Source: Sycon ciliatum (Eukaryota; Porifera; Calcarea; Leucosolenida; Sycettidae). From it: a stretch of DNA of 64,000 nucleotides. The notes beneath the pieces were generated by a model, which saw nothing but the letters and a program-made list of their open reading frames with translations, had not been told where the DNA came from and made no database searches. Shown in pieces: positions 1 through 11,099 of this stretch (the stretch's first letter is position 1; every line of letters starts with the position of its first letter). A program made the translations under genes and the position numbers. The stretch is taken from contig NC_088646.1 in assembly GCF_964019385.1 (NCBI RefSeq), positions 8,970,571 to 9,034,570 of the forward strand. The letters run 5' to 3'.

Positions 1-62
1 CCGTTGGAGGGATTTGGTAGCTTCGAGTTTGTGTTTGACCGGCATATTGGAGGTGCAGTGGT

Positions 63-212
63 TGATACGTTACTATTTATTCGTGAAGACTTGGGAACGG
101 AAACAAAACATGTCATGAGAAAGAACAACAGGAAGAAGAAGCACACTCAACTAATCCGTGTGTGTGCGTGCATGCAGTACAACTATGACGTAATGAATAT
201 AGATACACATCA
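63..212 (-). repeat. 3' LTR of the gypsy element (150 bp)
   Basis: A direct repeat of 4828-4977. It starts TGATACG and ends ACACATCA on the plus strand. With respect to the minus-strand coding region this is the 3' LTR. Only a 5-bp duplication separates it from host sequence at 62. Confidence 0.93.
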
Positions 213-329
213 CGCCCCTTCGAGATGTTGCGAAACTTGTGACAGCAACATCTATCATAAATAAAACAAAATGAAGAATGAAAACAACAAAGCAGAGACA
301 GCAGAAATTGACATTAGTGATCAAGAGTG

Positions 330-3300
330 TCAATCATAGGACTGTCCATGATGCGAACCAATGTTTAAACGCTGGGGTGGCTTGCGCTGACGTGCGCTGC
401 GGCGGGACGGCGGCGGCGGGGAAGAGGCGTCAGCAGCAGCCGGTTGGACAACAAGCGGTGCAGGCACAAGTGGGCGATACGGACGCAGGAATCTGCGGTT
501 CCGCCAATAAATGCGACCACTCGGCAACTTCACTAGGTAGTCCCGATGATTACCGACAGCAACAATGACCCCACGAATAGACCACTGCTTGGTGCGCGGA
601 TGCTGAACATCCACGTGGGTGCCGAGGCGGAGCTGCGGCAACGAGCGACGAGTTGACGACTTGTCTGTGACGGCATCGTCGGATGGCATGGCAGTCTCAT
701 CACGTGTCGTCGCTTTGGAGAGCCAGGATGAATCAAACTCCTTCCAATGTGCAATGACGAATGACTGGAGAGAGCGGCCATATAGGAGCTCAGCGGGGCT
801 CTGACCAGAGGAGCCAGGTGTGTTTCGCCATTCCAGTAGCCCTCGGCGGAAGTCATCTGTGTCAAGATTGCCATTCACGGTTGTCTTGGTGATAAGACGC
901 TTCATGGCTTTGACAGCAGCTTCGGCGTGCCCATTACTCTGCGGGTAGTGGGGAGAGGACATGACATGGTTTACCTGCCAGCGCTTACAAAACTCAGCAA
1001 ACTTATGCGAGGAGAACTGGGGACCACCATCTGTACACAGCACAGCAGGAACACCAACATCAGAGAACCAGCGACGGAATGCTAGTATCACGTCATGCGA
1101 TGAGGTGGTGCGGCCAGTACGCGCGACACAGGGCCAACCGGTCAAACGATCTGCATACACAAGGAAGTCGTGACCTTGACAAGTGAACAAATCGGCAGAT
1201 GCACATTCAAACGGTAGTGTCGGGGTGCGGTCGTTCAGCAGGGGCTCAGCTGGCTGGGACGACTGGTGTTCGCGGCAAGCAGGACAAGAACGAACGAGTG
1301 TATCAATGTCCTTGGTGATACCGGACCAGTATACAAGCTGACGCGCACGAGACTTAGTACGCACTAGGCCTTGGTGTGAAGCGTGGAGGTTGTGCAATAC
1401 CTGAGCACGCAATGATTCAGGAACAACAATGCGGTTGCCCTTCATCACAATGCCATGGTCGACGGAGAGATGCTCACGTCCATTCCAGTACGCACGTAAC
1501 GGAGCAGGCAACTTCTGCTGGCGATCAGGGAATCCAGTCAAGATACACTCAATCAATGACTGGTACGTGGCATCTGCAGCTGCAGCTTCCCGCAGCTCTG
1601 CAACCTTGAGATTCGCATTCGGCTCAGTGTCCGAGTGCACCATGCAGATCTGAATGCTGCGGCAATGAAGCGACGGGGCTTCACCAAGCTCATCAGTGGT
1701 GGAAGGAATGCCAACAGGATTCCGGGACAGCGCATCGGCGAAGGCATTTTCAGAACCTTTTCGCCAAGATGCCTGCAGCTGATAGGCTTGGAGCTTGAGG
1801 CGTAATCGTAGAAGACGCGGGTTCTCGATCTGATCCAACGAATATGAGTTGATGATCGGAATCAGGGGCTTGTGGTCGGTGACGACTTCAAATGGCGCAC
1901 CAGACAGGTAGATGCGGCATTTGCGCACGGCCCATACTACAGCGAGCATTTCCAACTCGATGACAGCATAACGTGTTTCAGCATCAGACAGGTAGCGGGA
2001 TCCACACTGAATAATACGCCACTGATCATTCTGCTTTTGCCAAAGCACGAATCCGAGACCTCTTAGAGCGGATGCATCGGTTTCAAGCCGGAGGTCTTGA
2101 CCAACTTGATAGAAAGCGAGAACCGGAGGAGACAAGAGAGCTTCCTGTGTCCGTTCAAACGCTGCAATGTGGCTAGCGTCCCACATGAACTCACGGGAGG
2201 TCTTGAGCAGGCCACGCAGAGGATTGGTCAACTCGGCTAGATGTGGAGTGAACTCGCCACATTGGTTCACTAGACCGAGGAACGAACGGAGATCGGTTCT
2301 GTTGGCGGGTACTGGAAACTGGCGAATACCGGACGTCTTATCATCGTCGACGACCCAGCCATCAGGCGTGACGTTGTAGCCGCAGAAATGGATACGTTGC
2401 GTACCGAACACAAACTTGGCGGGGCTGAACGTGATACCATGCTCCCTGGCGCAGAGCAGAATCTCGCGCACGTGGCTGACATGCGACAGAAAGTCGTCGT
2501 CGTACGCTAGGCAATCATCGACTACCTTGCCGAGACGCGGGATGGCAGAGAACGCAGCATCAGTGCGCCGGTTGAACTCATCCCCAGCAGATATTAGACC
2601 CTGCGGGTTCCGTAGATAACGATATCTGCCGTACGGGGTGATAAACGTGGTGAATTCCTGAGCAGTGTCACTGAGAGGAATCTGCCAGTAGCCGTGCCTT
2701 GCATCGAGCTTCGTAAAGAACTTAGCAGAGCCAACTCCAGAGACAACGTCACGTGCCGTATGTACGGGATGCGCGGGACGACGGACTTGGTCGTTCAGCC
2801 GCTTGAAGTCAACTGTGAGGCGCTTCTCAGTGCTGCCCTTCTTGTCTACTATGACAATCGGATGGCACCATTCACTGGGCTCCGTCACTGGTTCAATAAT
2901 CCCGTCGCTGACCATGCCGTCGAGCTGAGTCTTGATCTGGTCACGGAACGCATACGGTATTGGTCGAGCAGTGTACACACAGGAAGGCTTAGAATCGTTC
3001 TGTAGCTCAATTTCCATTGGCGGACCTTCCATTGGCTTCAGACCGGAATCCGAGAAAACGTCAGCGAACTCTTGCAGGAGCTGCTCACGTGTCCGCGCTA
3101 ACTCAGCATCACTAGGATGAGCGCATGACGAAACAGCTGCACAGATCTTGGGTGAAGATGCACCCTCGTGTTCAGCGGTGAATTGGACTGGCCAATCAGG
3201 TGGGAGAAACTTCAGCGCACGCAATGAGGTATGAGAGAGCAGGGCATCGTGTAGACCCTTGTACACATGGATGACGGTTTCATGCTGCGTCTCACCGACT

Positions 3301-4649
3301 CGTAGAGTCGCACGTATTTTGCCCAGGTTGCGTAGCGGCTCACCGGTCACAGCCTGCACACAGTCGTGGTCGTCATCTAAGTTCTCGACGAACCCACCGA
3401 TCTGCGTGAGGTGCTCCTCGCAAATGGCATCAACGTCACTGCCTGTGTCTGGTGTCCAGGACAGTTGGGATGGCTGATCCTCTGTTTGCAGCATGGTCGA
3501 AACAGGTACTGTGCGACGGTCCACGCGAGACGCACGCTGTAGCTTCAGCTGTCCAAGCTTGGCAGCAGAGCTAGTCTTCGGCTGTTTCTGGCTCTTGCAC
3601 ATTCGCTGAAAATGCCCAATGCCATGACAGGAGTTGCACTTCTTGCCCTTGGCAGGACATACAGATTTCGTGTGGTCAGAACGACCGCAATTTGGACAAG
3701 TGGACTTGGCCACACTTGATGTCTCACTTGGCTTAGAGTCAGCTGGCTTGTGACGTTTCTGCTGCTTGTACGCCGACTGCTTGGCAGCACTTGCCTGGAG
3801 GCCAGGACTGGGCATGTGTGCCTTGGTGTGGTATGCTGCTTCCTCCGTCCGACAGAGGGTGACAGCCTGGTCGAGCGTGAGACCATGAGTTGCGAGCAAC
3901 TTGTGTCGCGTCTCATCGTTCCGCACACCAATGACGACGCGGTCGCGCAGAGATTCCTCCTTGAGGGTACGGCCGAGGCCTTTGCACTGCGCACAGCAGC
4001 GAGCATCACACGTTCCACATAGGCTGTGTGACAAGAAGTCGCATGCACTTTGTAGTTCACACAGGGCTGTGTAAAACGCATCAAATGATTCTCCAGCTTG
4101 CTGGACACGCTGGTAAAACTCTATGCGGTCTAACAGTGGGTTACGTTGCCGTCTGATATACGCCTGAATGCGCTCCAGCATCAGGTCAACGTCAGCTGAA
4201 GCTGGTATGCAGATAATATCCTCTCGGATAAAACGTCGCAGCTCCTCATCGAAACACTGACGGAGTGTTGCCACTCTGGCCTCACGAGCCTGGCTGGCCA
4301 AATGCTGGCAAACACTAAAATCTCTCCAGCTTTCAACGAAGGAGTGAAAATCAGCCAGCGTCGCAGACGACAATAAGTGTGGGCAGGAAACACTGTTCAC
4401 TGGCCGTGGTGCTGAGGTCTGCGAGGTGGACTGAGCTGGTGCTGAGGGCTGCGGAGTGAACTGAGGCTGCGACGGTGATAGCGACCTGCTCTGAACATTC
4501 TTGAACAGATCTTGCATCGCCTTATCACGAGCCTCAGCTGCACGCATCTGCTGCTCCATAAATTTCATCAGGACACCCATTTGAGATTCCTGCTGTCGCT
4601 CGGTCGCGGAGGACAGGTCAAATCCGGTATCGTCCTGTGATTGTTCCAT
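330..4649 (-). CDS. Gag-Pol polyprotein of Ty3/gypsy retrotransposon
   Basis: One open frame of 1439 residues with no stop or frameshift encodes gag and pol as a fusion. In order: a Gln-rich gag N-terminus; two CCHC-type zinc knuckles near residues 318-350 (CPNCGRSDHTKSVC and the following CNSC...C); an aspartic protease with a DTGS active site near 400; reverse transcriptase with LDARHGYWQI and the catalytic VVDD at about 710; RNase H with ETDAS near 857 and TDHKPL; then integrase with an HHCC zinc region (CPAC near 1123) and a D,D-35-E core (SADLF, TDGGPQF, GHAEAA, about 1150-1240). The domain order protease-RT-RNase H-integrase defines Ty3/gypsy. I see no chromodomain and no envelope frame. 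Probably competent for transposition. Confidence 0.95.
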   Translation of the reverse strand: MEQSQDDTGFDLSSATERQQESQMGVLMKFMEQQMRAAEARDKAMQDLFKNVQSRSLSPSQPQFTPQPSAPAQSTSQTSAPRPVNSVSCPHLLSSATLADFHSFVESWRDFSVCQHLASQAREARVATLRQCFDEELRRFIREDIICIPASADVDLMLERIQAYIRRQRNPLLDRIEFYQRVQQAGESFDAFYTALCELQSACDFLSHSLCGTCDARCCAQCKGLGRTLKEESLRDRVVIGVRNDETRHKLLATHGLTLDQAVTLCRTEEAAYHTKAHMPSPGLQASAAKQSAYKQQKRHKPADSKPSETSSVAKSTCPNCGRSDHTKSVCPAKGKKCNSCHGIGHFQRMCKSQKQPKTSSAAKLGQLKLQRASRVDRRTVPVSTMLQTEDQPSQLSWTPDTGSDVDAICEEHLTQIGGFVENLDDDHDCVQAVTGEPLRNLGKIRATLRVGETQHETVIHVYKGLHDALLSHTSLRALKFLPPDWPVQFTAEHEGASSPKICAAVSSCAHPSDAELARTREQLLQEFADVFSDSGLKPMEGPPMEIELQNDSKPSCVYTARPIPYAFRDQIKTQLDGMVSDGIIEPVTEPSEWCHPIVIVDKKGSTEKRLTVDFKRLNDQVRRPAHPVHTARDVVSGVGSAKFFTKLDARHGYWQIPLSDTAQEFTTFITPYGRYRYLRNPQGLISAGDEFNRRTDAAFSAIPRLGKVVDDCLAYDDDFLSHVSHVREILLCAREHGITFSPAKFVFGTQRIHFCGYNVTPDGWVVDDDKTSGIRQFPVPANRTDLRSFLGLVNQCGEFTPHLAELTNPLRGLLKTSREFMWDASHIAAFERTQEALLSPPVLAFYQVGQDLRLETDASALRGLGFVLWQKQNDQWRIIQCGSRYLSDAETRYAVIELEMLAVVWAVRKCRIYLSGAPFEVVTDHKPLIPIINSYSLDQIENPRLLRLRLKLQAYQLQASWRKGSENAFADALSRNPVGIPSTTDELGEAPSLHCRSIQICMVHSDTEPNANLKVAELREAAAADATYQSLIECILTGFPDRQQKLPAPLRAYWNGREHLSVDHGIVMKGNRIVVPESLRAQVLHNLHASHQGLVRTKSRARQLVYWSGITKDIDTLVRSCPACREHQSSQPAEPLLNDRTPTLPFECASADLFTCQGHDFLVYADRLTGWPCVARTGRTTSSHDVILAFRRWFSDVGVPAVLCTDGGPQFSSHKFAEFCKRWQVNHVMSSPHYPQSNGHAEAAVKAMKRLITKTTVNGNLDTDDFRRGLLEWRNTPGSSGQSPAELLYGRSLQSFVIAHWKEFDSSWLSKATTRDETAMPSDDAVTDKSSTRRSLPQLRLGTHVDVQHPRTKQWSIRGVIVAVGNHRDYLVKLPSGRIYWRNRRFLRPYRPLVPAPLVVQPAAADASSPPPPSRRSARQRKPPQRLNIGSHHGQSYD

Positions 4650-4827
4650 TACGATTAGTCACTCGTCCACGAGTACGAACAAATACACTACTAAAATAAT
4701 TAAACTGAGACAGAGTTTCGATCGCGGAAACTACTACTTCATACGGAAAAAACAACTGGGCCCGTGCAAACACTACAAGGTGCGGACACAAGGCACGGAC
4801 ACAGGAAAGAACAAGTTCACTGCGCCA

Positions 4828-4977
4828 TGATACGTTACTATTTATTCGTGAAGACTTGGGAACGGAAACAAAACATGTCATGAGAAAGAACAACAGGAAG
4901 AAGAAGCACACTCAACTAATCCGTGTGTGTGCGTGCATGCAGTACAACTATGACGTAATGAATATAGATACACATCA
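4828..4977 (-). repeat. 5' LTR of the gypsy element (150 bp)
   Basis: A direct repeat of 63-212 with no differences noticed by eye. It should carry the promoter for the minus-strand polyprotein starting at 4649. The leader between LTR and start codon is about 180 bp and includes the presumed primer-binding site. Confidence 0.93.
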
Positions 4978-5258
4978 GTGGTATCAGCTTGGCTCAAGAC
5001 CAGAGGGACTGGTGCGAGCTTAGCCGCCAGAAACCTTCAAGCCAACCTCAGCCAAGATGGCAAGAATCTTCACCTGTGCCTGCGGTCACGATTTCCGTCG
5101 TTAGAATTTGGAATGACTTGTCTTGACACAGGAATCTCTGTCTCGCCTAACAGCTACCGTTACCTTCAGCAATGGTCTTTCCAAAGGTGGGACGCTGTCA
5201 CTATGTTCAGTGTCTCTCCTGGAAAGATGCCTCGTTGTGCCTGTTTGCTCTTTTCCAG

Positions 5259-8200
5259 GGCATTACGTTTGACCAGTTTTGCAATTTTGACAAGTTCCTC
5301 AACAATTTGCACGACTTCTCTATTGTGGTGAAAATGTACACTGTGGCTGGACACCCTATCACTAAAGGTATGTCTCCGAATGGTGTCATTGCTCTCATAG
5401 CTTGAGTTGATATTTGTACACTGGAATGTAGCTCATTGTGTCACTCGATTTATAGGTGAGATGTGCAGCTGGCCTACTAATGAAGCTTTTTATCGTGTCG
5501 CAGTGACCTGTTCGTTACAATGGAAAGCAAACATGGCGACACTCGGTTAGAAGATAGAAGAAAGTAGTCACTCTGTTTGATTTACAAAACCCGATTTCGG
5601 CAAAGGACTTGCTATGAGATGTGGTCAACAGCAGTTAGTCGTAAAACTCAACTTTTTGTTCTATGCAAGCCTGCAAGGTCAGTACAGTCAACTTCGCTAA
5701 TAACGACTGCGGATATAACGACAATTCGTGAATAAGGACAGAATTTCCATGCCCAGAGCAAAGTCTCATCTATAAACTGTAATACATATAATGAGACTTC
5801 GGGTAAAGGACACTTCACGAATAAGGACACTTTTCTGATGCCCCGCCGAGTGCCGTTATACGCAAGGTTGACTGTATATCTTATCTCCGCCGTATCTGAC
5901 TGCTGCTTTGCAATACATGTGCATGCTCCCATTCTCGGCCGGTTGTTGTGTGTAGGTCAATTTCAGCGTGCAGTGAAGGCATGCATGGGCTATGATCTGG
6001 ACGAGCACTTGATCGACACTGTCTTCAAACTCTTTGACACAGATGGTGAGTGGTGAACTTATTTGAAAAGAGTTCGATTGCGGTTGGTCAGCGCATCCGA
6101 AACGTGACAGAGCCAAATGTCGAGTCGTTGAATGTCATATCATCAGTCAGTACTGTGCCAAATGTCGCATGGTCTGACCCTACAGTATGTTGGCAATAAA
6201 TTGGTGGACAACAACACAATGAGTAAATTTGGTCATTTCCTTCTTCAACTTATGTCCTTGGGTTTCAGGTTTTTTTTTAAATAACTGAGGCCGATTTACT
6301 ACAGTCCATTTCAAAACTATAGACGCGTACCTAGGTAAAAACCGTTATGCCAGCATCTATACCACATGAAATCTGTGATCACTTTGTGCATAATTTTTTC
6401 CAAATTGGGCGTCTGTTATCCAATCCTTTAGAAACTATATGAGAGTAATTGTGGAGCGATCCTGAGCAATATTCCGAAAACTATTCTCGAAAAGTTCCAG
6501 CCAAATTTGAAATATTTCAAAAACCCTACGCGTCTATAGTTTTGAAATGCACTGTAGTACCCTAGAAACAATACTTGTTTGGTTATGCAGCCCACTGGCT
6601 CCTGTTTCTTATAGTCACAAGAACAGTCACAGTTCACGATTCTCCGACTTGTCATCTTGGATATGTCACCCACGTCTCTTCTTGAGTGCTGGGCAAAGGC
6701 TGAACATCAGGGTTGTGGAAAAGCCGCTCGCTTTGTGTGTAGAGTTGGAGTCACGCCATTATGTGTGCGGGGGAAGTTGACGCCAGGGAGTCGTCAAATA
6801 TTTGACGACTCCCTGACTACGATGTCCTTAACAGCAGGATTGGGACACAGCCTAACTCAGTCGGCTGGCTGGGGGGGGGGGGGGGATCTGGGCGAGTCTT
6901 CCCCACCTGACTTGTACAGGGCTAGCCTTGCCAAAGTTGTGTGGTGGCTTGCAACACTTGTGATGTTGTAACTTGAGAAACATGCTTACCACTGTGCATA
7001 GAAGGAAGGATTGTACTTAGAAGTAACAGAATCTGGACTATGTTGCTTCTGCTGTTGTCGCTGCTGCTGCTGCTGTGATTGGTCTGTGTAGGTGACGGAC
7101 GGCTCAGTCATGAAGAATTTATTGTCGTGATGCAAAAACGGGTGCAGCGTGGCTTCGGGGTCAGTAGTAGTCTTTTCACTTGCGCTTCTTTTGCCTTGTT
7201 CATGTAGCAGTTGTGTTGGCTGCAACACTGTACGCTGTGTGTGTAGCATCTGTGTGGCTGTGCTTGCATAGTGCTTGCATAGCATGATCCTTGTACATGT
7301 GCAGGCTGTGTGTAGACACTCGTCTTTTCAAGGTCCTTGCTGAATGAAGTCCTTGGAATTGTATAACAGTTTTCAAGACATCTGTACTTCTTCCAGTATG
7401 CTACGCGTGGGCAGCTGTGCCTTGACCAGGCGCGTACGCAGGGGGGGGTTTCCCGTTGCCCGGAAACCCCCCAAATGTTCCAAACGAGCAACGTTTTTGG
7501 GCATATTTTGGTAGGGCGCACAATCGATCTGGCAAGAATGCAAAACTTCAACAGATCGTAACTCAGTCAAATCTTGCTCAAATCCAACAATCCAAATATC
7601 CAGGTCGAATACAAAACTCTCAGCTGTCGGTTGAAACAATTTGCGATGCGCTGCGAGCAATGTCTCTTGAGATACATCGTTCGTAAGTTGAGCCGCGATC
7701 TCGCAATTTCAAAAGCACACAGCGCGACTCGAGTATGGAGAATTTGAGACTTTTCGTCACGCTGACTTGCTCACACTTGCAGGGCCTAGGGGCTTCACTT
7801 GTGATATTTTCAAGAGTACGAGTCGTACGCAGCAAAAATCGAAACTCTGCGATCAAGAAAAACGAAATCGCTGGAGCATGCTAGCAGTACGCGCGTTTGG
7901 GCCTTTGGCCCAGTTTGGGGCATTTTTTCGCACCGTCGCTGCACTCTACAGCTAGCATTATAGCGCTGGATATGTACATGACTGTACTGTGTCTTAGATC
8001 CTGGCTATCATGGTCGACCTCATTCCCTCCCTGGCCCTGGTACCTTTCCACTTCCAGGAAGCCTAAGTCTCGTTTTTACTAAATTGGGCGCTGTGACACA
8101 GACACAAAATTCCAGCAATATTACTCCGCTGGGCTGTCATTTGCCACTTCGTTGCCGTCAGCTGCCTCATCCAGCACCTCGCTGCCACTAGAAATGTCTT

Positions 8201-9175
8201 CCTCTTCTTCCATTGTTGTCAAAACAACATCAATGTACACGAAAGGAATAAACTTCAATAAACTTCAATAAAGTGATCACAATATCCCAAGTCGATATTG
8301 TCGTCAACGTCGTCATCTTCTAAAAAATAAATTATTTTTCCTCACTCCACGTGAACTCGTGTTTTGCGCTTGCTCATACGACGCACACCTCACCACTCGC
8401 GTAAAAATATTTGTTCTCACGGTGGAATTTGGTCGAGAAAAGAAGCCCTCGCGAAGGTCTCTGGATCGGTTCTGGAACGTCCAACAAGCGAAAACGTATC
8501 CTTTGTGATGTCCTTGACCAACACTGTAAGCGGCGATTTGTCCATCCGAGAGTGCAACGGCACTTGTGATTTTGAGTTTTGGCTCACGGACAAAAGATAA
8601 TGAAGATTGAGTGAGTAGAACCAAGAGTACATGAAAACCAGAGTGTGCAGCTCGGATGGGTTGCTGTCACGGCGAAATTCCGTGATTACATCATTTTAGT
8701 GATGTAGTGCGTACAAGCAGAATTCAAGCAGGTCTCTTTCTGCACAACTGCAGCTCAGTTGTACGCACTACGCCATTTCCCGCCTCAGATCTGGGCCAAA
8801 TATGATGTAATCACGGAATTTCGCCGTGACAGACACCCATAGCAGAAAAGGCCCCAAGCTGCACACTCTGGTTTTCATGTACTCTTGGTAGAACTGACGT
8901 TATGATCCAAAGAACACGAAAAAATGCATAATTTTGAAAAATTCCCAGGCTAGGGCTCTTTAGAAAGGGTTAATTAATTAATTAAAACGAGTCACTGTTT
9001 GCGATTCGGATGGAAACCCCCCTAGAGGTGACCCTGCGTACGCGCCTGATTGACTGTGTCTTTTCTTTTCTTATGGGGATGTGTGTATGTGTGACACCAT
9101 TATTTGACCGTGCAGGGTAAGCGTACAGGTTGGGATGGATACAAGGCATGTGTACGAAAGCAGGTCAGCTCCTAG
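5259..9175 (+). CDS. MICU2/3-like mitochondrial calcium uptake protein, 3' exons
   Basis: The last four exons of a MICU-family gene: 5259-5367, 5956-6045, 7092-7159 and 9116-9175 (stop TAG 9173-9175). Each has AG/GT borders and the phases agree. The joined product starts GITFDQF, continues through FLNNLHDFSIVVKMYTVAG and RAVKACMGYDL, has a canonical EF-hand loop DTDGDGRLSHEE, and ends in a short tail containing GWDGYKACVRKQ. MICU proteins sit in the mitochondrial intermembrane space and gate the calcium uniporter; the second EF hand is the one visible here. Wording matches MICU2/MICU3 better than MICU1. Earlier exons lie before the window; the gypsy element sits just upstream of the first exon seen, probably in an intron. 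Introns hold MITEs (5683, 6297, 6784, 7427). Confidence 0.82.
5683..5876. mobile_element. pogo-like MITE (TACAGTCAAC ends)
   Basis: A 194-bp unit in a MICU intron with inverted ends TACAGTCAAC / GTTGACTGTA. It probably has a TA target duplication and termini CAGTCAAC. Inside are repeats of AATAAGGACA and ATAACGAC. The termini and subterminal iterations resemble non-autonomous pogo (Tc1/mariner) elements. It has no coding capacity. Confidence 0.7.
6297..6559. mobile_element. MITE with 33-bp terminal inverted repeats
   Basis: Ends starting TACTACAGT and containing TTTCAAAACTATAGACGCGT appear in opposite orientation at 6297-6329 and 6527-6559, with one mismatch seen. It is 263 bp, non-coding, in a MICU intron. 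Confidence 0.75.
6784..6815. repeat. 32-bp perfect palindrome, CAGGGAGT family
   Basis: Two inverted arms CAGGGAGTCGTCAAAT with no spacer. The ends match the miniature hAT-like insertions at 18813 and 24290. Unlike those, no 8-bp target duplication is visible (gttgacgc before, actacgat after). Confidence 0.6.
7427..9048. mobile_element. hAT-like non-autonomous DNA transposon, about 1.6 kb
   Basis: Inverted ends CAGGCGCGTACGCAGG at 7427 and CCTGCGTACGCGCCTG ending at 9048, within the last MICU intron. CAGG-type ends suggest hAT, but I cannot define an 8-bp target duplication (both flanks contain TTGAC but not in register). No transposase frame is present. The element at 8622-8887 is nested inside it. 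Confidence 0.55.
8622..8887. mobile_element. 266-bp MITE, CAAGAGTACAT family, 7-bp target duplication
   Basis: Arms CAAGAGTACATGAAAACCAG and continuing are inverted at the far end. Flanks are GTAGAAC on both sides (8615-8621 and 8888-8894). Inside is a second inverted segment around a GTGATTACATC motif. A close relative is at 15850-16114. Confidence 0.9.
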
Positions 9176-10923
9176 ACCGTGAGCCTGTTGCACGGTCCAA
9201 GGACATGAACGTCTTGGACCGCTTCAGAGCTCATGTCAATACCAGGGCATATTTTGCACGTCGGCCATCGGTGCTTCTTTTAAATCTACAATCTGGATCC
9301 ATTGAATGCGAGGTGCAATTATTTTCCTCAAGCGGCCTCAAGTGGCTGCCTTTTGTCCGTGAGCCACAGCCACACGACTTGGCTTTTGCAGGGTGCTCTT
9401 TGCGCATGTTTCGCGGACAGCCATTCCTGCATTTGCTCTTCCTCAGCACTTTTGATCTCATTCAAACTCACTCACAACTCACTCCAAGACTGTTTGTCTA
9501 CTTTCTTCTAGTTCCATGAATGTATTTTGGCGTTTGACACACAAGTATATTTTAAAAGCCCGTTGTGTTTCAGGCGGAATCGGCAACCATTGCCCGTCAG
9601 TACGTCATTCGTTGTCAATCCCCTCACAAAACACATACGTTTACCTTGTAGTATATGCCACATTCTAGGCGCTTTTAGGTAGGGTGTTTTTTTTAATAGC
9701 GTAACATCATCAGTTCCGTCTGCAAATGAAGCAGCTCTTGTTTCAAAGTATATCTGCTGGCGGTCACACTCTTTTAGTTTTCGTTCGTGTGTTTGTGATG
9801 TTATCCTGTACGAATCTAGGGTGATAGCAAAGGGTATGTTAAACCGTGATTAAGGGTTGGCCTGCAACGCATTGCATCCATTACATAAGTTGTCCATACC
9901 ACGCTTTGTACTGAAAACTTGTGATCTCTCGTACGTACAGGCATTGCTGCTTTTGCTTGATTCGTTTGAATCATGGCGCCCAGCCCTACATATTCTGTGC
10001 GAAACTTAGTTTTGCACCACAGTACGAGAGGGTGAGTTTTTGATCTTTCGCACCATGAGGCCTCGAGGGTGAACTTGTACAATGCAATCAGGTTAGGAAA
10101 GCATGCACTGCGAGGCTGGCCCATATTAAAGAGACCACGGTGGTGTATTCTGTGGGCTCTTGCTTGTACTACCAGTACATGTTCAGTTGTGGCCAAAAAA
10201 ATCCGACACGGGGTTACACATCAGTTGTTGGCTATCGGCATTTCAACATGCCAATACATGTAGTACTTTTTTCCTTCTTCAAACAGTGATAAGAGAAAAA
10301 TCAAGCAATCGCGCAGCTGCCTTTCATTGACAACAGTAGAAGGAAATACAGGAATACGGTGTGTTGATACAAGTAAACGCGAGGTCCAGTTTGTGTCATG
10401 TGCGAAGTTCTTTGACTGAAAATACAATAGGTGAAAACCATTTTGCGCGGAAACTCAATGACTGGCATGGCATGATCTGATCAACTATGCAGCATACATG
10501 ATGTAATGCTAAAGATAGCTCTGTTTAAAAAGACGAATAGAAGACAGAAAGAAAGAATTCACGCACAATACCTATTGAATCGTGAGGACAATACACAAGG
10601 GAGATCAGTGTGAGCTTGATCTAGATAACCAGGGTAGAAACAGTAACAAGAAACAAAACACTTAACATGACTGACCATCACTACCCCGGGCTGGATGGAA
10701 GCAAGCCACAAGTACATGTACAGTACAGAAAAGCTTAGAGATGAACGGCCTAACCCCAAAGAAATCTACAGTTGCACATAGGTAAAACCAGGGTAAAAAG
10801 CTAACAGAGACGTGTTTTAGTTTACATTACAAAGGCAACGAGGAACGTGTGAAAGGCCATTGGAGGTGATGATGTTCAGTAGCAAAACCATGCCAAGTTG
10901 TTCCGGTGTCGCAGTGCTGTCGT
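9176..10923. other. Intergenic stretch, no gene recognised
   Basis: This separates the 3' end of the MICU gene from the 3' UTR of the minus-strand MsrA gene. No convincing coding exon, RNA gene or transposon end was seen. The small open frames here lack family resemblance. Confidence 0.5.
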
Positions 10924-11009
10924 TTTGCATGCTTGTCACAACCATCCGGCTTCTGGTTTCAGCTGGGAGCTGATTGCACCAGGTGCCATCATACAGACAC
11001 GCATGCAAA
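10924..11009 (-). promoter_or_regulatory. SECIS element (form II) in the MsrA 3' UTR
   Basis: On the minus strand this 86-nt segment folds as a eukaryotic selenocysteine insertion element. Helix I pairs TTTGCATGCGTGTC (from 11009) with GACAAGCATGCAAA (ending 10924), one mismatch. An internal loop follows. The non-Watson-Crick quartet has AUGAU at 10992-10988 and GGAU at 10947-10944. Helix II is GGC/GCC plus CUGGU/ACCAG. The conserved A-A (10975-10974) lies in the 5' side loop 12 nt after AUGAU. A small top helix UCAGCU/AGCUGA with a CCC loop makes it form II. It starts about 90 nt after the MsrA stop codon. It would recruit SBP2 and the Sec elongation factor to decode UGA. Confidence 0.88.
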
Positions 11010-11099
11010 TGTCAAGCACTGCTACACACCGAAAGCAAGCAAGGCCAGTCGTGCACACCGTACACATCACAGGCCGCTGACCAAACACATAAGGCCCTC

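Larger units (their letters stand above)
63..4977 (-). mobile_element. Complete Ty3/gypsy LTR retrotransposon
   Basis: A full-length LTR element read on the minus strand. Two 150-bp LTRs (63-212 and 4828-4977) look identical by eye, start TG and end CA, and are flanked by a 5-bp target duplication GTGGT (58-62 and 4978-4982). Next to the 5' LTR (minus sense) is a primer-binding-like site starting TGGCGCA (4827 downward); I cannot name the tRNA. A purine tract, GAAGGGGCG on the minus strand, abuts the 3' LTR at 213-221. The element lies upstream of the first visible MICU exon, in opposite orientation to that gene. Identical LTRs and an open polyprotein point to a recent insertion. LTRs of 150 bp are short for the superfamily. 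Confidence 0.95.

Noticed and set aside
1-5331. An open frame continuous across the gypsy insertion site if the element and one GTGGT are removed.
   Set aside because: The joined sequence resembles no family I know, does not match MICU upstream exons, and overlaps a real MICU exon in another frame. Probably chance.
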